Assembly: GCA_003138515.1 (NCBI GenBank)
Contig: PLGG01000070.1
Location: 1,680 to 52,071 of the forward strand
From: Acidobacteriaceae bacterium
GTDB lineage: Bacteria > Acidobacteriota > Terriglobia > Terriglobales > Acidobacteriaceae
DNA: 50,392 bases
Direction: 5' to 3'
Part shown: positions 42,248-50,392 of the stretch, piece after piece
Position numbering within the stretch: the stretch's first letter is position 1
Layout: every line of letters begins with the position of its first letter
The notes under the pieces: generated by a model
Told to the model about the DNA's origin: nothing
The model's database searches: none
Seen by the model: only the letters and a program-made list of their open reading frames with translations
Translations under genes and position numbers: made by a program

Positions 42248-43402
42248 TCATACCGGCTCGCCGACTGCGATTGCGCGCGCTGAACTCTCCCGCGCGGGCT
42301 TTCGCGCTTTGTCCTCGGCGCTCAACGTATCCGGCGTAACCACGCGATGATGCGCGTAGTTATAAGGAGGCACGGTATACCCGCGCAGAATCGAAATGCC
42401 GAGCTGGATCAGCCGCGGGCCGTAGGTCTCCGGCTCGTGCGAGATGGAGCCAGCAATCGCGCTCGAACCCCTGCGCATCTCCTCCAGGATTTCGGGAATG
42501 CAGTCCTGGCCCACGATGGCGAAGTTCGCTTCCTGCCCTGCCTTGCGCACTGCGTCCAGAACGCCCAGAGCGCTGGTATCGTTCGCGGCAGCAACCAGAG
42601 TGTTCTCCCCGGCGCGCCTCACGCGAAGATACTCGCTCATCGCCCTGTGGCTTGCCTCGCGCATACCTTTTCCTTCGATCTGCACGAATTGGTCGGGCGT
42701 CAGATCTTTGAACCGCTCCCGGATTCCCTCGAACGCGCCGGCAATGCGGTTCTGCACAAAGCTGCCGGCCTCTCTGAATCCAACGCCGACCACCCGGTCC
42801 ACCTTGCCCCTCCACTGCCTCTGCGCATACTGCGCCAGGATCGATGCAGCCTCGTACCCAACTTCGAAGTTGTCCACGCCGAAGTACGTCGCGTTGGGGT
42901 GAGGCACGTCGATGGCCACCATGGGAATATCGGCTTTCTTGAAAATGTGCGCGACCCTGGGCGCGGCGGCCTCTTCCACCTGGAATTCGAGCACCAGGTC
43001 GACACGCTTGGCCACGAACTCCTCAGCATTGCGCACGGCCACGGCGGGATCGTAGCGGTTGTCGAGAACGATCAGCTCCACGCCCGAGGCAGCCGCAGCC
43101 GCTGTCACGCTCTGCGCCACCGCCTCGCTGAACGGCATCTCCGCGCTCTGCACAGCAAACCCGAAGCGCAAGCGCCGCGGCCGCGACACGAGCCGGTATT
43201 GGCCGCTCGGCGTCTGTGCCAGATAGCCGCGATGCACAAGTGTCTTGAGAATGCGGTAGACGCTGGTCTTGGAAATTTTGGTTCGCTGGTAAACGTCCTC
43301 GAGCGTCATCGGCGTATTGTCCTGCTCCAGCAGCTCGATGACGTCAAGCGCCTTGGAGAGAATCGGAATCAGATACAGCCGCTTGATCTTCGCTTTGGCC
43401 AA
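42248..43402 (-). CDS. Hybrid regulator: IclR-like HTH plus LacI/RbsB-like sugar-binding domain
   Basis: 384 residues. The N-terminal 75 residues are a winged HTH of IclR type (SKALDVIELLEQDNTPMTLEDVYQRTKISKTSVYRILKTLVHRGYL, given as residues about 15-60). Residues about 95-350 are a periplasmic-binding-protein fold (VELIVLDNRYDPAVAVRNAEEFVAKRVDLVLEF, IPMVAIDVPHPNATYFGVDN, NTLVAAANDTSALGVLDAV, NFAIVGQDC), as in LacI effector domains, rather than an IclR effector domain. It is inside the rhamnose operon, so L-rhamnose or rhamnulose is the likely effector. TTG at 43402 with GGAGGA is the best start; GTG 43459 is the outer limit. Confidence 0.88.
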   Translation of the reverse strand: MAKAKIKRLYLIPILSKALDVIELLEQDNTPMTLEDVYQRTKISKTSVYRILKTLVHRGYLAQTPSGQYRLVSRPRRLRFGFAVQSAEMPFSEAVAQSVTAAAAASGVELIVLDNRYDPAVAVRNAEEFVAKRVDLVLEFQVEEAAAPRVAHIFKKADIPMVAIDVPHPNATYFGVDNFEVGYEAASILAQYAQRQWRGKVDRVVGVGFREAGSFVQNRIAGAFEGIRERFKDLTPDQFVQIEGKGMREASHRAMSEYLRVRRAGENTLVAAANDTSALGVLDAVRKAGQEANFAIVGQDCIPEILEEMRRGSSAIAGSISHEPETYGPRLIQLGISILRGYTVPPYNYAHHRVVTPDTLSAEDKARKPARESSARAIAVGEPV

Positions 43403-43475
43403 CGATTCCTCCGCGCCTAGACCCCTCGCGATACCCCTATTGAAACACAGGCCCGCCACCGATCAGAGAACAAGT

Positions 43476-44669
43476 TCACGCATAACTACTTACCGCCGAA
43501 CTGCGGCTACCACGCTCCTCGGCCGCACGTTCCACATAGCCGCTTGCGCGCAGTGCTTCCAGCGGGTCAGGCGGCAACCCATGGGCTTTGCGCCACTCAC
43601 GCGTTAACGGGCGCACGTCGCACCAGAACGCGCCGCGGTAGAGTTCTTCGGCGGCCACCAGCTCGCAACTCCGTTGCAGCTCGGCCAGTTTTTTGCGATC
43701 GATGAGCGCGGCCTTCAGGTAGAGCTCCTGCGCCATTACCACGGTCTGCACCATCGCTTCAATCTTGCCCTTCAGGTTGTGGCTCTGGTCGATCATGTAG
43801 GCGATGTCGATTGCGAGACCGTCGTCGCTTGCCGCATGGATCTCGTGGAAGATGCGGAAGATCTGGTAGGGATCGATCGAGCCCAGCGTCAGATCGTCGT
43901 CGGCATAGCGCCGGTCGTTGAAGTGGAACCCGCCAAGCATCCCGGTGTGGAGCAGCCACGCAACAATCTGCTCGATGTTCTGCGCGTTGTAGTGGTGGCC
44001 GGTATCGACGAGCACGCACGCCTGCGGCCCCGCATGGCGCGCCAGGTGGCTAGCCATGCCCCAATCGGCGATATCGGTGTGATAGAACGCCGGCTCGAAG
44101 GGTTTGTACTCCACCAGCAAACGCTGATCGGGCGCCAAATGGCTGTGCGCCGCCCGTAACGCCTCCTCAAGCCAGCCGATGCGCTTGCGCATGTTCTGCG
44201 TGCCGGGATAATTCGATCCGTCAGCCATCCATAGGGAAATGTCGCGCGAGTCCAGCGCCTTCGCGATCTCGATCGAGTCCAGCAAATGCTTGAGTGCCCG
44301 CTCACGGACGGCGCGCGATGGATTGCAAAGCGAGCCGAACTTGTATTCCTGATTCTGAAAGAGGTTGGGATTGATCGATCCCGAGCGGATGCCGAAGCGC
44401 CGCTCCAACTGCTTCACCGCGGGAACATCCTTCAGCCCGTCGGGCAGATCCCAGAGCATATGGAGCGCAAGGGTGGGCGTTACTCCGGTCAGCCGGTTCA
44501 CTTCGGCGGCGTCGGCAAACTTCTCCTCAATGGTGCTCGCAGCCGCAGCCTGCACAAACTTGCCGAAGCGCGTGCCGGTGTTGGCGAATCCCCACGAGGG
44601 AATCTCGATCCGAAATGAATTCAATGCCTGGAATGCGCGGTCCATTATTGCAGATTCTGAAAGCGTCAT
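43476..44669 (-). CDS. rhaI: L-rhamnose isomerase (RhaI type)
   Basis: 397-residue TIM-barrel isomerase of the RhaI group, converting L-rhamnose to L-rhamnulose. Family blocks: SWGFANTGTRFGKF (about 24-37), SLCNPSRAVRERAL, ISLWMADGSNYPGTQNMRKRI, LLVEYKPFEPAFYHTDIADWG with a metal glutamate, VLVDTGHHYNAQNIEQIVAWLL and FHFNDRRYADDDLTLGSIDPYQIF with metal aspartates. Start ATG at 44669 after AAAGGAAAC. First complete gene of the operon. The remnant of a lutA gene lies just upstream, 37 nt away. Confidence 0.96.
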   Translation of the reverse strand: MTLSESAIMDRAFQALNSFRIEIPSWGFANTGTRFGKFVQAAAASTIEEKFADAAEVNRLTGVTPTLALHMLWDLPDGLKDVPAVKQLERRFGIRSGSINPNLFQNQEYKFGSLCNPSRAVRERALKHLLDSIEIAKALDSRDISLWMADGSNYPGTQNMRKRIGWLEEALRAAHSHLAPDQRLLVEYKPFEPAFYHTDIADWGMASHLARHAGPQACVLVDTGHHYNAQNIEQIVAWLLHTGMLGGFHFNDRRYADDDLTLGSIDPYQIFRIFHEIHAASDDGLAIDIAYMIDQSHNLKGKIEAMVQTVVMAQELYLKAALIDRKKLAELQRSCELVAAEELYRGAFWCDVRPLTREWRKAHGLPPDPLEALRASGYVERAAEERGSRSSAVSSYA

Positions 44670-44706
44670 AAGTTTCCTTTTGCCGAACAGCTGAGTCTCG
44701 TGTTTC

Positions 44707-44871
44707 CTATGCCTCTGTGTATCCCGTGTTGGCATGCATCTGCCCGCAACAGGTCTGGCCAGACCGGAACTCCACCTCCACGCCAAGACGCTCCAGCAAA
44801 TGCACCACCGCGCGCCCGGTCTCTGGGAACAACGTGTCGTTATAGCAGGTAATGAAAAGCGATGCGCGCAT
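44707..44871 (-). pseudogene. lutA: Truncated lutA/lldE remnant (N-terminal 54 residues)
   Basis: A 54-codon frame with ATG at 44871 and TAG at 44707-44709 translates to sequence starting MRASLFITCYNDTLFPETGR, with LLERLGVEVEF and the cysteine motif GQTCCGQMHANTGY. This is the N-terminus of LutA/LldE (YkgE), the cysteine-rich Fe-S subunit of the L-lactate oxidation complex LutABC, which is normally about 240 residues. The frame stops right after NTGYTEA, where LutA continues, and rhaI begins 37 nt later; lutB and lutC are absent. It is the first frame behind the predicted operon promoter. It may now act only as a leader ORF. Confidence 0.8.
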
Positions 44872-44895
44872 GCTGCCACTCAACAAAATGCTCGC

Positions 44896-44911
44896 GTTTC
44901 AATCAAGAAAC
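44896..44911 (-). promoter_or_regulatory. Candidate operator of the rhamnose operon
   Basis: Perfect inverted repeat GTTTC-N6-GAAAC, placed where the transcription start is expected. A further half-site (GGTTTC on the minus strand, 44928-44933) lies 21 bp away within the promoter spacer, two helical turns on the same face. Fits a dimeric repressor such as the hybrid regulator of this operon. Confidence 0.5.
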
Positions 44912-44913
44912 CG

Positions 44914-44942
44914 AATATATACCGTGAGAAACCAATTGTCTA
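44914..44942 (-). promoter_or_regulatory. Sigma-70-like promoter for the rhamnose operon
   Basis: On the minus strand, TAGACA (-35, 44937-44942) and TATATT (-10, 44914-44919) are separated by exactly 17 bp; each matches the consensus at five of six bases. It lies 42 bp before the lutA remnant start, giving an expected start site near 44907. Confidence 0.6.
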
Positions 44943-45041
44943 TTGCAATTCCTGCGCTTTGGCGGCTGCTTCCGCCCGTGTCGCCTCGGCAAAACTTTCC
45001 AAGTGGGCTATCGGTTCCACGCTCTCCGAATTCGTCAGCAT
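44940..45041 (-). CDS. Possible small protein of 33 residues
   Basis: ATG at 45041 preceded by GGGGAAG at 5 nt, ending at TAG 44940-44942. The product (MLTNSESVEPIAHLESFAEA then a Glu/Ala-rich helix) is acidic and helical with no hydrophobic core. No family recognised. It lies upstream of the rhamnose promoter, whose -35 overlaps its stop codon. It could be a real small protein, a remnant or chance. Confidence 0.3.
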   Translation of the reverse strand: MLTNSESVEPIAHLESFAEATRAEAAAKAQELQ

Positions 45042-45406
45042 GGTAGCTTCCCCGCCGCATCGAATGCGCCCCTTTTCGGTCTTTCCCGGCACCGGTTTTT
45101 CAACCTTCCTCGCCGAGTCGCGTCTAACTCTTCGAGTTTCCCGATTTTATCCGCCGCAGGCGGCCTTTCTTCTCATTCTTCATCCGGCATCAATCGATCG
45201 AGATGTGCTGAGTGGCTTTTCGCGGCACTGGCCGGGCCATCCGTCCTATTATGATGAGGTTGCCGACCAATTCGGTCGGACCATTCGAACGGATCCGGCG
45301 TTTCGCCGGGTTTCTTGCTTTTAACAGCAAATCTACTCCTGCCGGCCGCGGCAACTCTTCTGGTTTTCGAGGGTCTCTCTTAAGAAAGGGTCCAGGACCT
45401 CCCCTA
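45042..45406. other. 365-nt upstream region of the S53 protease
   Basis: No gene is supported; the protease frame is open through part of it (to 45212), but the translation lacks a signal peptide there. A perfect inverted repeat CCGACC-AATTC-GGTCGG lies at 45263-45279 and could be an operator or leader hairpin. Confidence 0.5.
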
Positions 45407-48400
45407 ATGATTCATTCGCGTTTGATCAGTTCACGCTTGCTCCCCTTGTGCGTGTTGGCCAGTGTCTTCCTATGTACGGTCGCCTCACAGGCACAGCGTG
45501 CCGGCCCAGCAGTTCGCGTCGTCAATGCCATCGACGAAAGCCAGCGGGTGACACTCACCCACACGGTGAGTCCTCTGGCCAACGCTGTGAATGACCGTGG
45601 CGCTGCGCCCGACGGCATGCAGCTTGACCGCATGCAACTGGTCCTTCAGCGAAGCCCCGACCAGGAGACCGCTCTCCGCCAGCTCATCGCGCAGGTGCAC
45701 GCGCCGGGTTCGCCGAACTACCACCAATGGCTCACCCCGGACCAATTCGGCGCACAGTTTGGAGCCTCCGACCAGGACATCGCCACCATCGAATCCTGGC
45801 TTGGCAGCCATGGCTTCGCCGTCTCCAAAGTCAATCCCGGCAGGGGTTCCATTGAGTTCTCCGGCAGCGTCGCACAGTTGCGCGACGCCTTCCACACCCA
45901 GATTCACAAATATGCGGTCAACGGCGAGACCCACTACGCCAACGCCAACGATCCGCAGATTCCCGCGGCACTGGCCCCCGTCATCGGCGGATTCGCCTCG
46001 CTCAACAACTTCCACCCCAAAAGTTACGTCAAGAAGCTTGGCAAGGCTTCCCTCAATCCCACCACGCATCAGGTCACGCCAAGCTGGACCTGGGGCAACA
46101 GCTCCGGCGAGAATTTCGTCCTCGCGCCCGGCGACTTCGCCGTCCAATACGATCTTCAGCCGCTTTACACCGCCAACGTCAACGGCGCCGGCCAGACCAT
46201 CGCCATCATCAACGACTCCAACATCAACATCGATCTCGTCAATCAGTTCCGCACGCTCTTCGGCCTTCCCGCCAACCCGCCCCAGGTCATCATCGACGGC
46301 AACGATCCGGGCGTCGACGGCATCAACAATCCCGACGGCCCCAACGGCGACTCGGTCGAAGCCTATCTCGACGTCGAGTGGTCCGGCGCAGTGGCTCCCG
46401 ACGCCACCATCGATCTGGTCGTCGCCGGCGACACGTCTCTTGAGAGCGGCCTTGTTCTCGCCATGGAGCACGCCGTCTACGGCAATGTCGCGCCCGTCAT
46501 CAGCCTCAGCTTCGGCGAGTGCGAATCCGCCCTCGGGTCCACCAACTCGTTCCTCAACGGCCTGTGGGAGCAGGCCGCCGCACAAGGCCAAACCGTCATG
46601 GTCTCAAGCGGCGACAACGGCTCTGCGGGGTGCGACAACGACAACACGCAGGAGTACGCCATCAGCGGCCAGGCAGTCAGTGGCTTCGCCTCCACGCCCT
46701 ACAACATCGCCGTCGGCGGAACCGACTTTTACTACAGCGACTACGCCACCGGCGGCGCCAGCATCGCCAATTACTGGAGCACGACCACCACCCAATTACC
46801 GGCCGTTTCCATCAAAGGCTACGTCCCCGAGCAGCCCTGGAACAACGGCCCGTATGGCTTGGACATCTTCAACCAATTCACCTCGGATGGCAGCACGTCG
46901 ATCGCAGGCGGCAGCGGCGGCGCCAGCAACTGCGCCACAGGCACATACAACACCAACGGGCAGACGACCGCCTGCTCGGCAGGCTACCCCAAGCCCTCAT
47001 GGCAATCAGGAACCGGCGTGCCCAGCGATAACGTGCGCGATCTGCCCGACGTCTCGCTCTTTGCCGCCAACGGAGACAACTACAGCTTCTATCCGATCTG
47101 CGCAACCGACGGCGACTGCCAGACCGCGGGACTGGGCAGCAACCTGGTCCAGATCTTCGGCGTAGGCGGCACCTCCGCCTCTTCGCCCGCGTTCGCCGGC
47201 ATGATGGCGCTCGTGGATCAGAAGTGGGGCCGGCAGGGCCAGGCAAACAACATTCTCTATGCGTTGAAGACGCAGTATCCTGCCGCCTTCCACGATGTTA
47301 CCGTTGGAACAAACTCTGTGCCCTGCGAGTTCGCCCCAACCGTCACGCCAAATTGCATCTCAGCAGGCGCCAAAGGGGTCGTCCTGGGCGGGACCCTCAC
47401 CGAAGGCGAGATTGGCACTGGAACCACCCCCGATTACAACGCCGCCGCCGGTTACAACCTGGCAACGGGCCTTGGCACCATCGACGCCAATATTCTGGTC
47501 AACGATTGGAACCAGATCAAACTGGCTTCTACGGCCACAACGATGACCGCGTCCCAGACCAGCTTCGCCCACGGAACCGCTATCACCATCAGCGGTGCCG
47601 TCACCGGGACCGGCACACCCACCGGCAACGTAGCACTGATGACCGACAGCACAGAGCCGGTCAACCAGGGCCAGGCGGTCTTCCCGCTCACGAGCGGTTC
47701 CTACAGCAACAGCACCGTCAATTACCTGCCCGGTGGCACCTACCACATCTGGGGCCAATACGGCGGCGACTCCAAGAACCAGATGAGCACATCCACGCCG
47801 CCCGTCGCGATCACCGTCACCCCGGAGAATAGCGGGATCTTCTTTAACGCGTTCACGCCGAGCGGCACCATAACAGCCCCTCAATCGGTAAGCACAGCCA
47901 TCGACTACGGCACCCAGCTGGATCTCAGCGCCCAGGTCGCGCCCAGTTCCCAACTTTCGACGTTTGAGACCTGCACCACGAGCTGCCCGGTGTTCACCAT
48001 TCCCTCCGGAACCGTCACATTCGCCGACAACACAACCAGCATCGACACTGCGGTGGTCAACGCCGAGGGCGACGCCGAATACAACGCTCCCTTCGCCGTC
48101 GGCCCGCATTCAGTCACGGTCAACTATAGCGGCGATAAAAGCTACAACAATTCGACGTCTCCAGCGATCACCTTCACCGTTGCCAAGGTTGCGCCGAATC
48201 TCGAGGTGTACGAGTCGGCACAAAACAGCAGCGGCGACGGGATTAATGGTCCTAACCAGCCGTTGGTATTTACCGTCGCGATTCTTAACGGCGCTCAATC
48301 GAACTCAGCGACGTCAACCGCTGTCTATCCCGTGCCGGTAGCACCGCCCACGGGAACTGTCACCTTAACCGGCTTGCCTGGCGTCTCGCCCACCTCTGAG

Positions 48401-50161
48401 CCATTGGTTGCGGCGGTTGACCCGGCCGGCTACGGAGGAACACAGGCCGTGGAAGGTGTGGCCAACTTCACCATTCCCGCAGGCATGTCGAGCGGAAATT
48501 ATAACGTCACCGTCGGCTACAGCGGCGACTCGAACTACCAAGGCTTCTCGGGCAAGACCGGTACCATTTCCGTCACGAACACCAACGGGAACGGCGGACA
48601 AACCTCCATCACCACCGCGACCATGTCCGGGAATATCTCGCCGAATTCCACAATCACCGTCACCGGAACAGTCACCGGAGTAACAGGGCACGGAGCGCCA
48701 GGCAGCCCAACCGCCACCAACCCCGGCTACATCCTGGTCTATTCATCGGGCTACGCTTACATCGGCCAGGCCCAGGTGGTGCCGGGCGCCGGAGTTACCT
48801 CGAACTTCTCGTTCCCGCTGAGCAGCCAGACGCTCATTCAGGGATCGAACCTCATTACCCTCCAGTACAGCGGCGACAACGTCTACAACCCCTCCGCCTT
48901 CACGCTCAACAGCGGCAGCGCGATCTCCAGTCCGCTCTCCGACTTCACGCTGGTGCCGGATACCACCATCGTGCCCGTCAACATCAGCACAGGAGCCAGC
49001 AACGGGCAGGACACGATCAATGTTTCTTCGGTGAACGGCTTCAACGGCGCAGTCGACCTCACCTGCGCGGCTACAACCCCGCTCACCTGCACCATCTCGC
49101 CGAATCCATCCGTGAGCACTGGCAACCCGTCGACCGCGACGCTCACCATCAACGTTCCGGCCGGGACGGCCAACGGCAACTATAACGTTCTCGTCACCGG
49201 CAAGGACGCGGCGACCGGCGAGTTCATCCACACCCTGGCCATTACGGCCGACGTCAGCGGCTCGGTTCCGGCTCCGCCAGGCCTCTCGCTATCGAACAAC
49301 GGGAACATCGTCGTAACCCAGGGCGCGACAACCGGCAACACCTCGACGATCAGCGTAACGCCGGCGGGAGGGTTTACCGGGGCGGTTGACCTGAGCTGCG
49401 CGGTCACCACCTCTCCCAACGGGGCAACCAGCCCCGTGACGTGCAGCATTCCAACCCCGGTGGACATCACGAGCGCAAGTGCGGTCACTGCGACTCTTAC
49501 TGCCGACTCCACCGCGACAACCACACCCGGAGCCTACGCGATCACTGTCACCGGCACCGCGAGCGGCATCACCCCGGCTCCGACAACCGTGGTCAACGTC
49601 ACGGTGAACGCGACCGCGGCTGCCACGTTCACACTCGCCAACAGCGGCAACATTACCGTGAGCCCGGGCGCAACCAGCGGAAACACTTCGACAATTAGCG
49701 TGACGCCCTCGGGCGGGTTCAGCGGGTCGATCACCTTGACCTGCGCGATCACCTCCAGTACATCCGGCGCCAACGACCCGCCGACGTGCGGCCTCTCCCA
49801 GAGTCCGATCACTCCATCGCAAACCTCAACATTGACCGTCAGCACCACGGCAGCCACCACCTCCGACCTGGTCTATCCCAAGGTCGGTAACGGCAAAGGC
49901 TGGCTGGGTGCGGGTTCCGGCGCGCTTTTCGCTGTGCTCATCTTCTTCGGGATCCCGGCACGTCGCCGTAGCTGGCGCTCCATGCTCGGGATCATCGTCG
50001 CAATGGCCGTGATAGGTGTGCTATCGAGCTGCGGCGGCAGTGGGGGTGGCGGCGGCGGCCAAACGATTCCCGGAACGACTGCCGGAAACTACACGGTGAC
50101 TGTGACTGGCACCTCGGGCTCAATCACGCAGTCCACTCCTGTGACAGTCGTGGTGAACTAG
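45407..50161 (+). CDS. Secreted S53 (pro-kumamolisin/sedolisin) protease with Ig-like repeats
   Basis: 1584 residues. Signal peptide 1-30; pro-kumamolisin activation domain about 55-205 (YHQWLTPDQFGAQFG); S53 catalytic domain about 225-750 with Glu318 and Asp322 (VEAYLDVEWS), Asp403 (SSGDNG) and Ser590 in GVGGTSASSP. These are the Glu/Asp/Ser residues of acid-active sedolisins. Several bacterial Ig-like repeats follow (about 775-1490), with Thr/Gly-rich strands. The C-terminus has a hydrophobic segment (about 1500-1517), basic PARRRSWR, a second (1527-1540), then LSSC with Cys1542, a Gly run and a beta-strand tail. The ATG at 45407 fits the signal peptide. Confidence 0.94.
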   Translation: MIHSRLISSRLLPLCVLASVFLCTVASQAQRAGPAVRVVNAIDESQRVTLTHTVSPLANAVNDRGAAPDGMQLDRMQLVLQRSPDQETALRQLIAQVHAPGSPNYHQWLTPDQFGAQFGASDQDIATIESWLGSHGFAVSKVNPGRGSIEFSGSVAQLRDAFHTQIHKYAVNGETHYANANDPQIPAALAPVIGGFASLNNFHPKSYVKKLGKASLNPTTHQVTPSWTWGNSSGENFVLAPGDFAVQYDLQPLYTANVNGAGQTIAIINDSNINIDLVNQFRTLFGLPANPPQVIIDGNDPGVDGINNPDGPNGDSVEAYLDVEWSGAVAPDATIDLVVAGDTSLESGLVLAMEHAVYGNVAPVISLSFGECESALGSTNSFLNGLWEQAAAQGQTVMVSSGDNGSAGCDNDNTQEYAISGQAVSGFASTPYNIAVGGTDFYYSDYATGGASIANYWSTTTTQLPAVSIKGYVPEQPWNNGPYGLDIFNQFTSDGSTSIAGGSGGASNCATGTYNTNGQTTACSAGYPKPSWQSGTGVPSDNVRDLPDVSLFAANGDNYSFYPICATDGDCQTAGLGSNLVQIFGVGGTSASSPAFAGMMALVDQKWGRQGQANNILYALKTQYPAAFHDVTVGTNSVPCEFAPTVTPNCISAGAKGVVLGGTLTEGEIGTGTTPDYNAAAGYNLATGLGTIDANILVNDWNQIKLASTATTMTASQTSFAHGTAITISGAVTGTGTPTGNVALMTDSTEPVNQGQAVFPLTSGSYSNSTVNYLPGGTYHIWGQYGGDSKNQMSTSTPPVAITVTPENSGIFFNAFTPSGTITAPQSVSTAIDYGTQLDLSAQVAPSSQLSTFETCTTSCPVFTIPSGTVTFADNTTSIDTAVVNAEGDAEYNAPFAVGPHSVTVNYSGDKSYNNSTSPAITFTVAKVAPNLEVYESAQNSSGDGINGPNQPLVFTVAILNGAQSNSATSTAVYPVPVAPPTGTVTLTGLPGVSPTSEPLVAAVDPAGYGGTQAVEGVANFTIPAGMSSGNYNVTVGYSGDSNYQGFSGKTGTISVTNTNGNGGQTSITTATMSGNISPNSTITVTGTVTGVTGHGAPGSPTATNPGYILVYSSGYAYIGQAQVVPGAGVTSNFSFPLSSQTLIQGSNLITLQYSGDNVYNPSAFTLNSGSAISSPLSDFTLVPDTTIVPVNISTGASNGQDTINVSSVNGFNGAVDLTCAATTPLTCTISPNPSVSTGNPSTATLTINVPAGTANGNYNVLVTGKDAATGEFIHTLAITADVSGSVPAPPGLSLSNNGNIVVTQGATTGNTSTISVTPAGGFTGAVDLSCAVTTSPNGATSPVTCSIPTPVDITSASAVTATLTADSTATTTPGAYAITVTGTASGITPAPTTVVNVTVNATAAATFTLANSGNITVSPGATSGNTSTISVTPSGGFSGSITLTCAITSSTSGANDPPTCGLSQSPITPSQTSTLTVSTTAATTSDLVYPKVGNGKGWLGAGSGALFAVLIFFGIPARRRSWRSMLGIIVAMAVIGVLSSCGGSGGGGGGQTIPGTTAGNYTVTVTGTSGSITQSTPVTVVVN

Positions 50162-50183
50162 GCGGTCCAACCGGCTTACCTAT

Positions 50184-50218
50184 CGGGCCCTTCCCTCGGG
50201 AAGGACCCGGTGCTTTTT
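50184..50218 (+). terminator. Rho-independent terminator of the S53 protease gene
   Basis: Stem CGGG-c-CCTTCC / GGAAGG-a-CCCG with a CTCG tetraloop (50184-50209) and TTTTT at 50214-50218, 23 nt after the stop codon. Confidence 0.9.
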
Positions 50219-50392
50219 CGCCAGCTTTTTCGCTCCCTGCTTTTTGCTGTCAAGTCCCCCACCATCCAAACGCACCCGCCAAACTCACCCCAACCCACTG
50301 ATTTCTCATTCACTTATTCACTCATTCACTTTTTTCCCCAAGTTCGCCGATCATTTCGTGCCTTTGGCGCAGGTAGTGTCCAGACTTTTTCG
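50219..50392. other. 174-nt non-coding right end of the window
   Basis: No gene is supported. A stretch of near-direct repeats of ATTCACT/ATTCACTT lies at about 50308-50332, followed by a T-run. TTGCTGTCAAG at about 50245 may be part of an intergenic repeat, but no second copy is in this window. Confidence 0.4.

Noticed and set aside
45212..45406. Longer start for the S53 protease
   Set aside because: The added residues have no signal peptide, whereas the ATG at 45407 begins a normal one.
50184..50392. Insertion-sequence end at the right edge (GTAGTGTCCAGACTTTTT)
   Set aside because: No transposase frame and no matching inverted end in the window; cannot be judged from one side.

Overview
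The window looks like a chromosomal segment of an Acidobacteriota bacterium, probably class Terriglobia. The grounds are the high GC content, a very large secreted S53 (kumamolisin-type) protease with Ig-like repeats, DUF3300 and DUF3106 proteins, several DinB-family proteins, a serpin, and an L-rhamnose pathway of the RhaI/RhaEW type. This assignment is an inference from gene content; no rRNA gene is present to confirm it.

Layout. 1-4 kb: a class I aminotransferase cut by the left edge, a site-2 protease, ManC and a small HicBA toxin-antitoxin pair. 4-11.3 kb: a UPF0182 membrane protein, then a Tat-exported glycosidase-like protein, a hydroxypyruvate-isomerase-like protein and an exported aldose 1-epimerase. 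11.5-14.4 kb: tRNA-Val(CAC) and an ECF sigma / anti-sigma / DUF3106 unit. 14.4-17 kb: Ugd and Uxs, which make UDP-xylose. 17.3-19.8 kb: EF-P, DinB and serpin. 19.8-23.7 kb: a phosphoglycerate dehydrogenase fused in frame to an XRE helix-turn-helix, a class V aminotransferase and YqeY. 24-28.9 kb: envelope proteins and small membrane proteins. 29-33.5 kb: the lysine/diaminopimelate genes asd, lysC, dapB and dapA on the minus strand. 33.6-35.1 kb: a degenerate GGDEF protein and a PAS protein that look like a broken signalling gene. 35-38.4 kb: NAD-type isocitrate dehydrogenase, NrdR, DinB and an AlkD-like protein. 38.4-44.9 kb: the rhamnose operon rhaI, regulator, rhaEW, rhaB, with a lutA remnant in front. 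45.4-50.2 kb: the S53 protease.

How the genes work together. RhaI, RhaB and RhaEW convert L-rhamnose to dihydroxyacetone phosphate and lactate. An unusual regulator with an IclR-like HTH and a LacI-like sugar-binding domain lies inside the operon. The first reading frame behind the predicted promoter is only the N-terminal 54 residues of a LutA (L-lactate oxidation) protein, so a lactate branch seems to have been lost here. SerA and the class V aminotransferase probably form a serine-synthesis unit. ManC, Ugd and Uxs supply nucleotide sugars.

The most unusual non-coding features are: (i) degenerate tandem repeats with a strict 7-nt period in four intergenic regions, three of which provide the stop codon of a minus-strand gene; (ii) a multi-hairpin RNA candidate at 37392-37553 (minus strand), preceded by an exceptionally long match to the complement of the 16S rRNA 3' end; (iii) a nested-hairpin leader at 23796-23911. 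None of these was matched to a database; they are read from the sequence alone.
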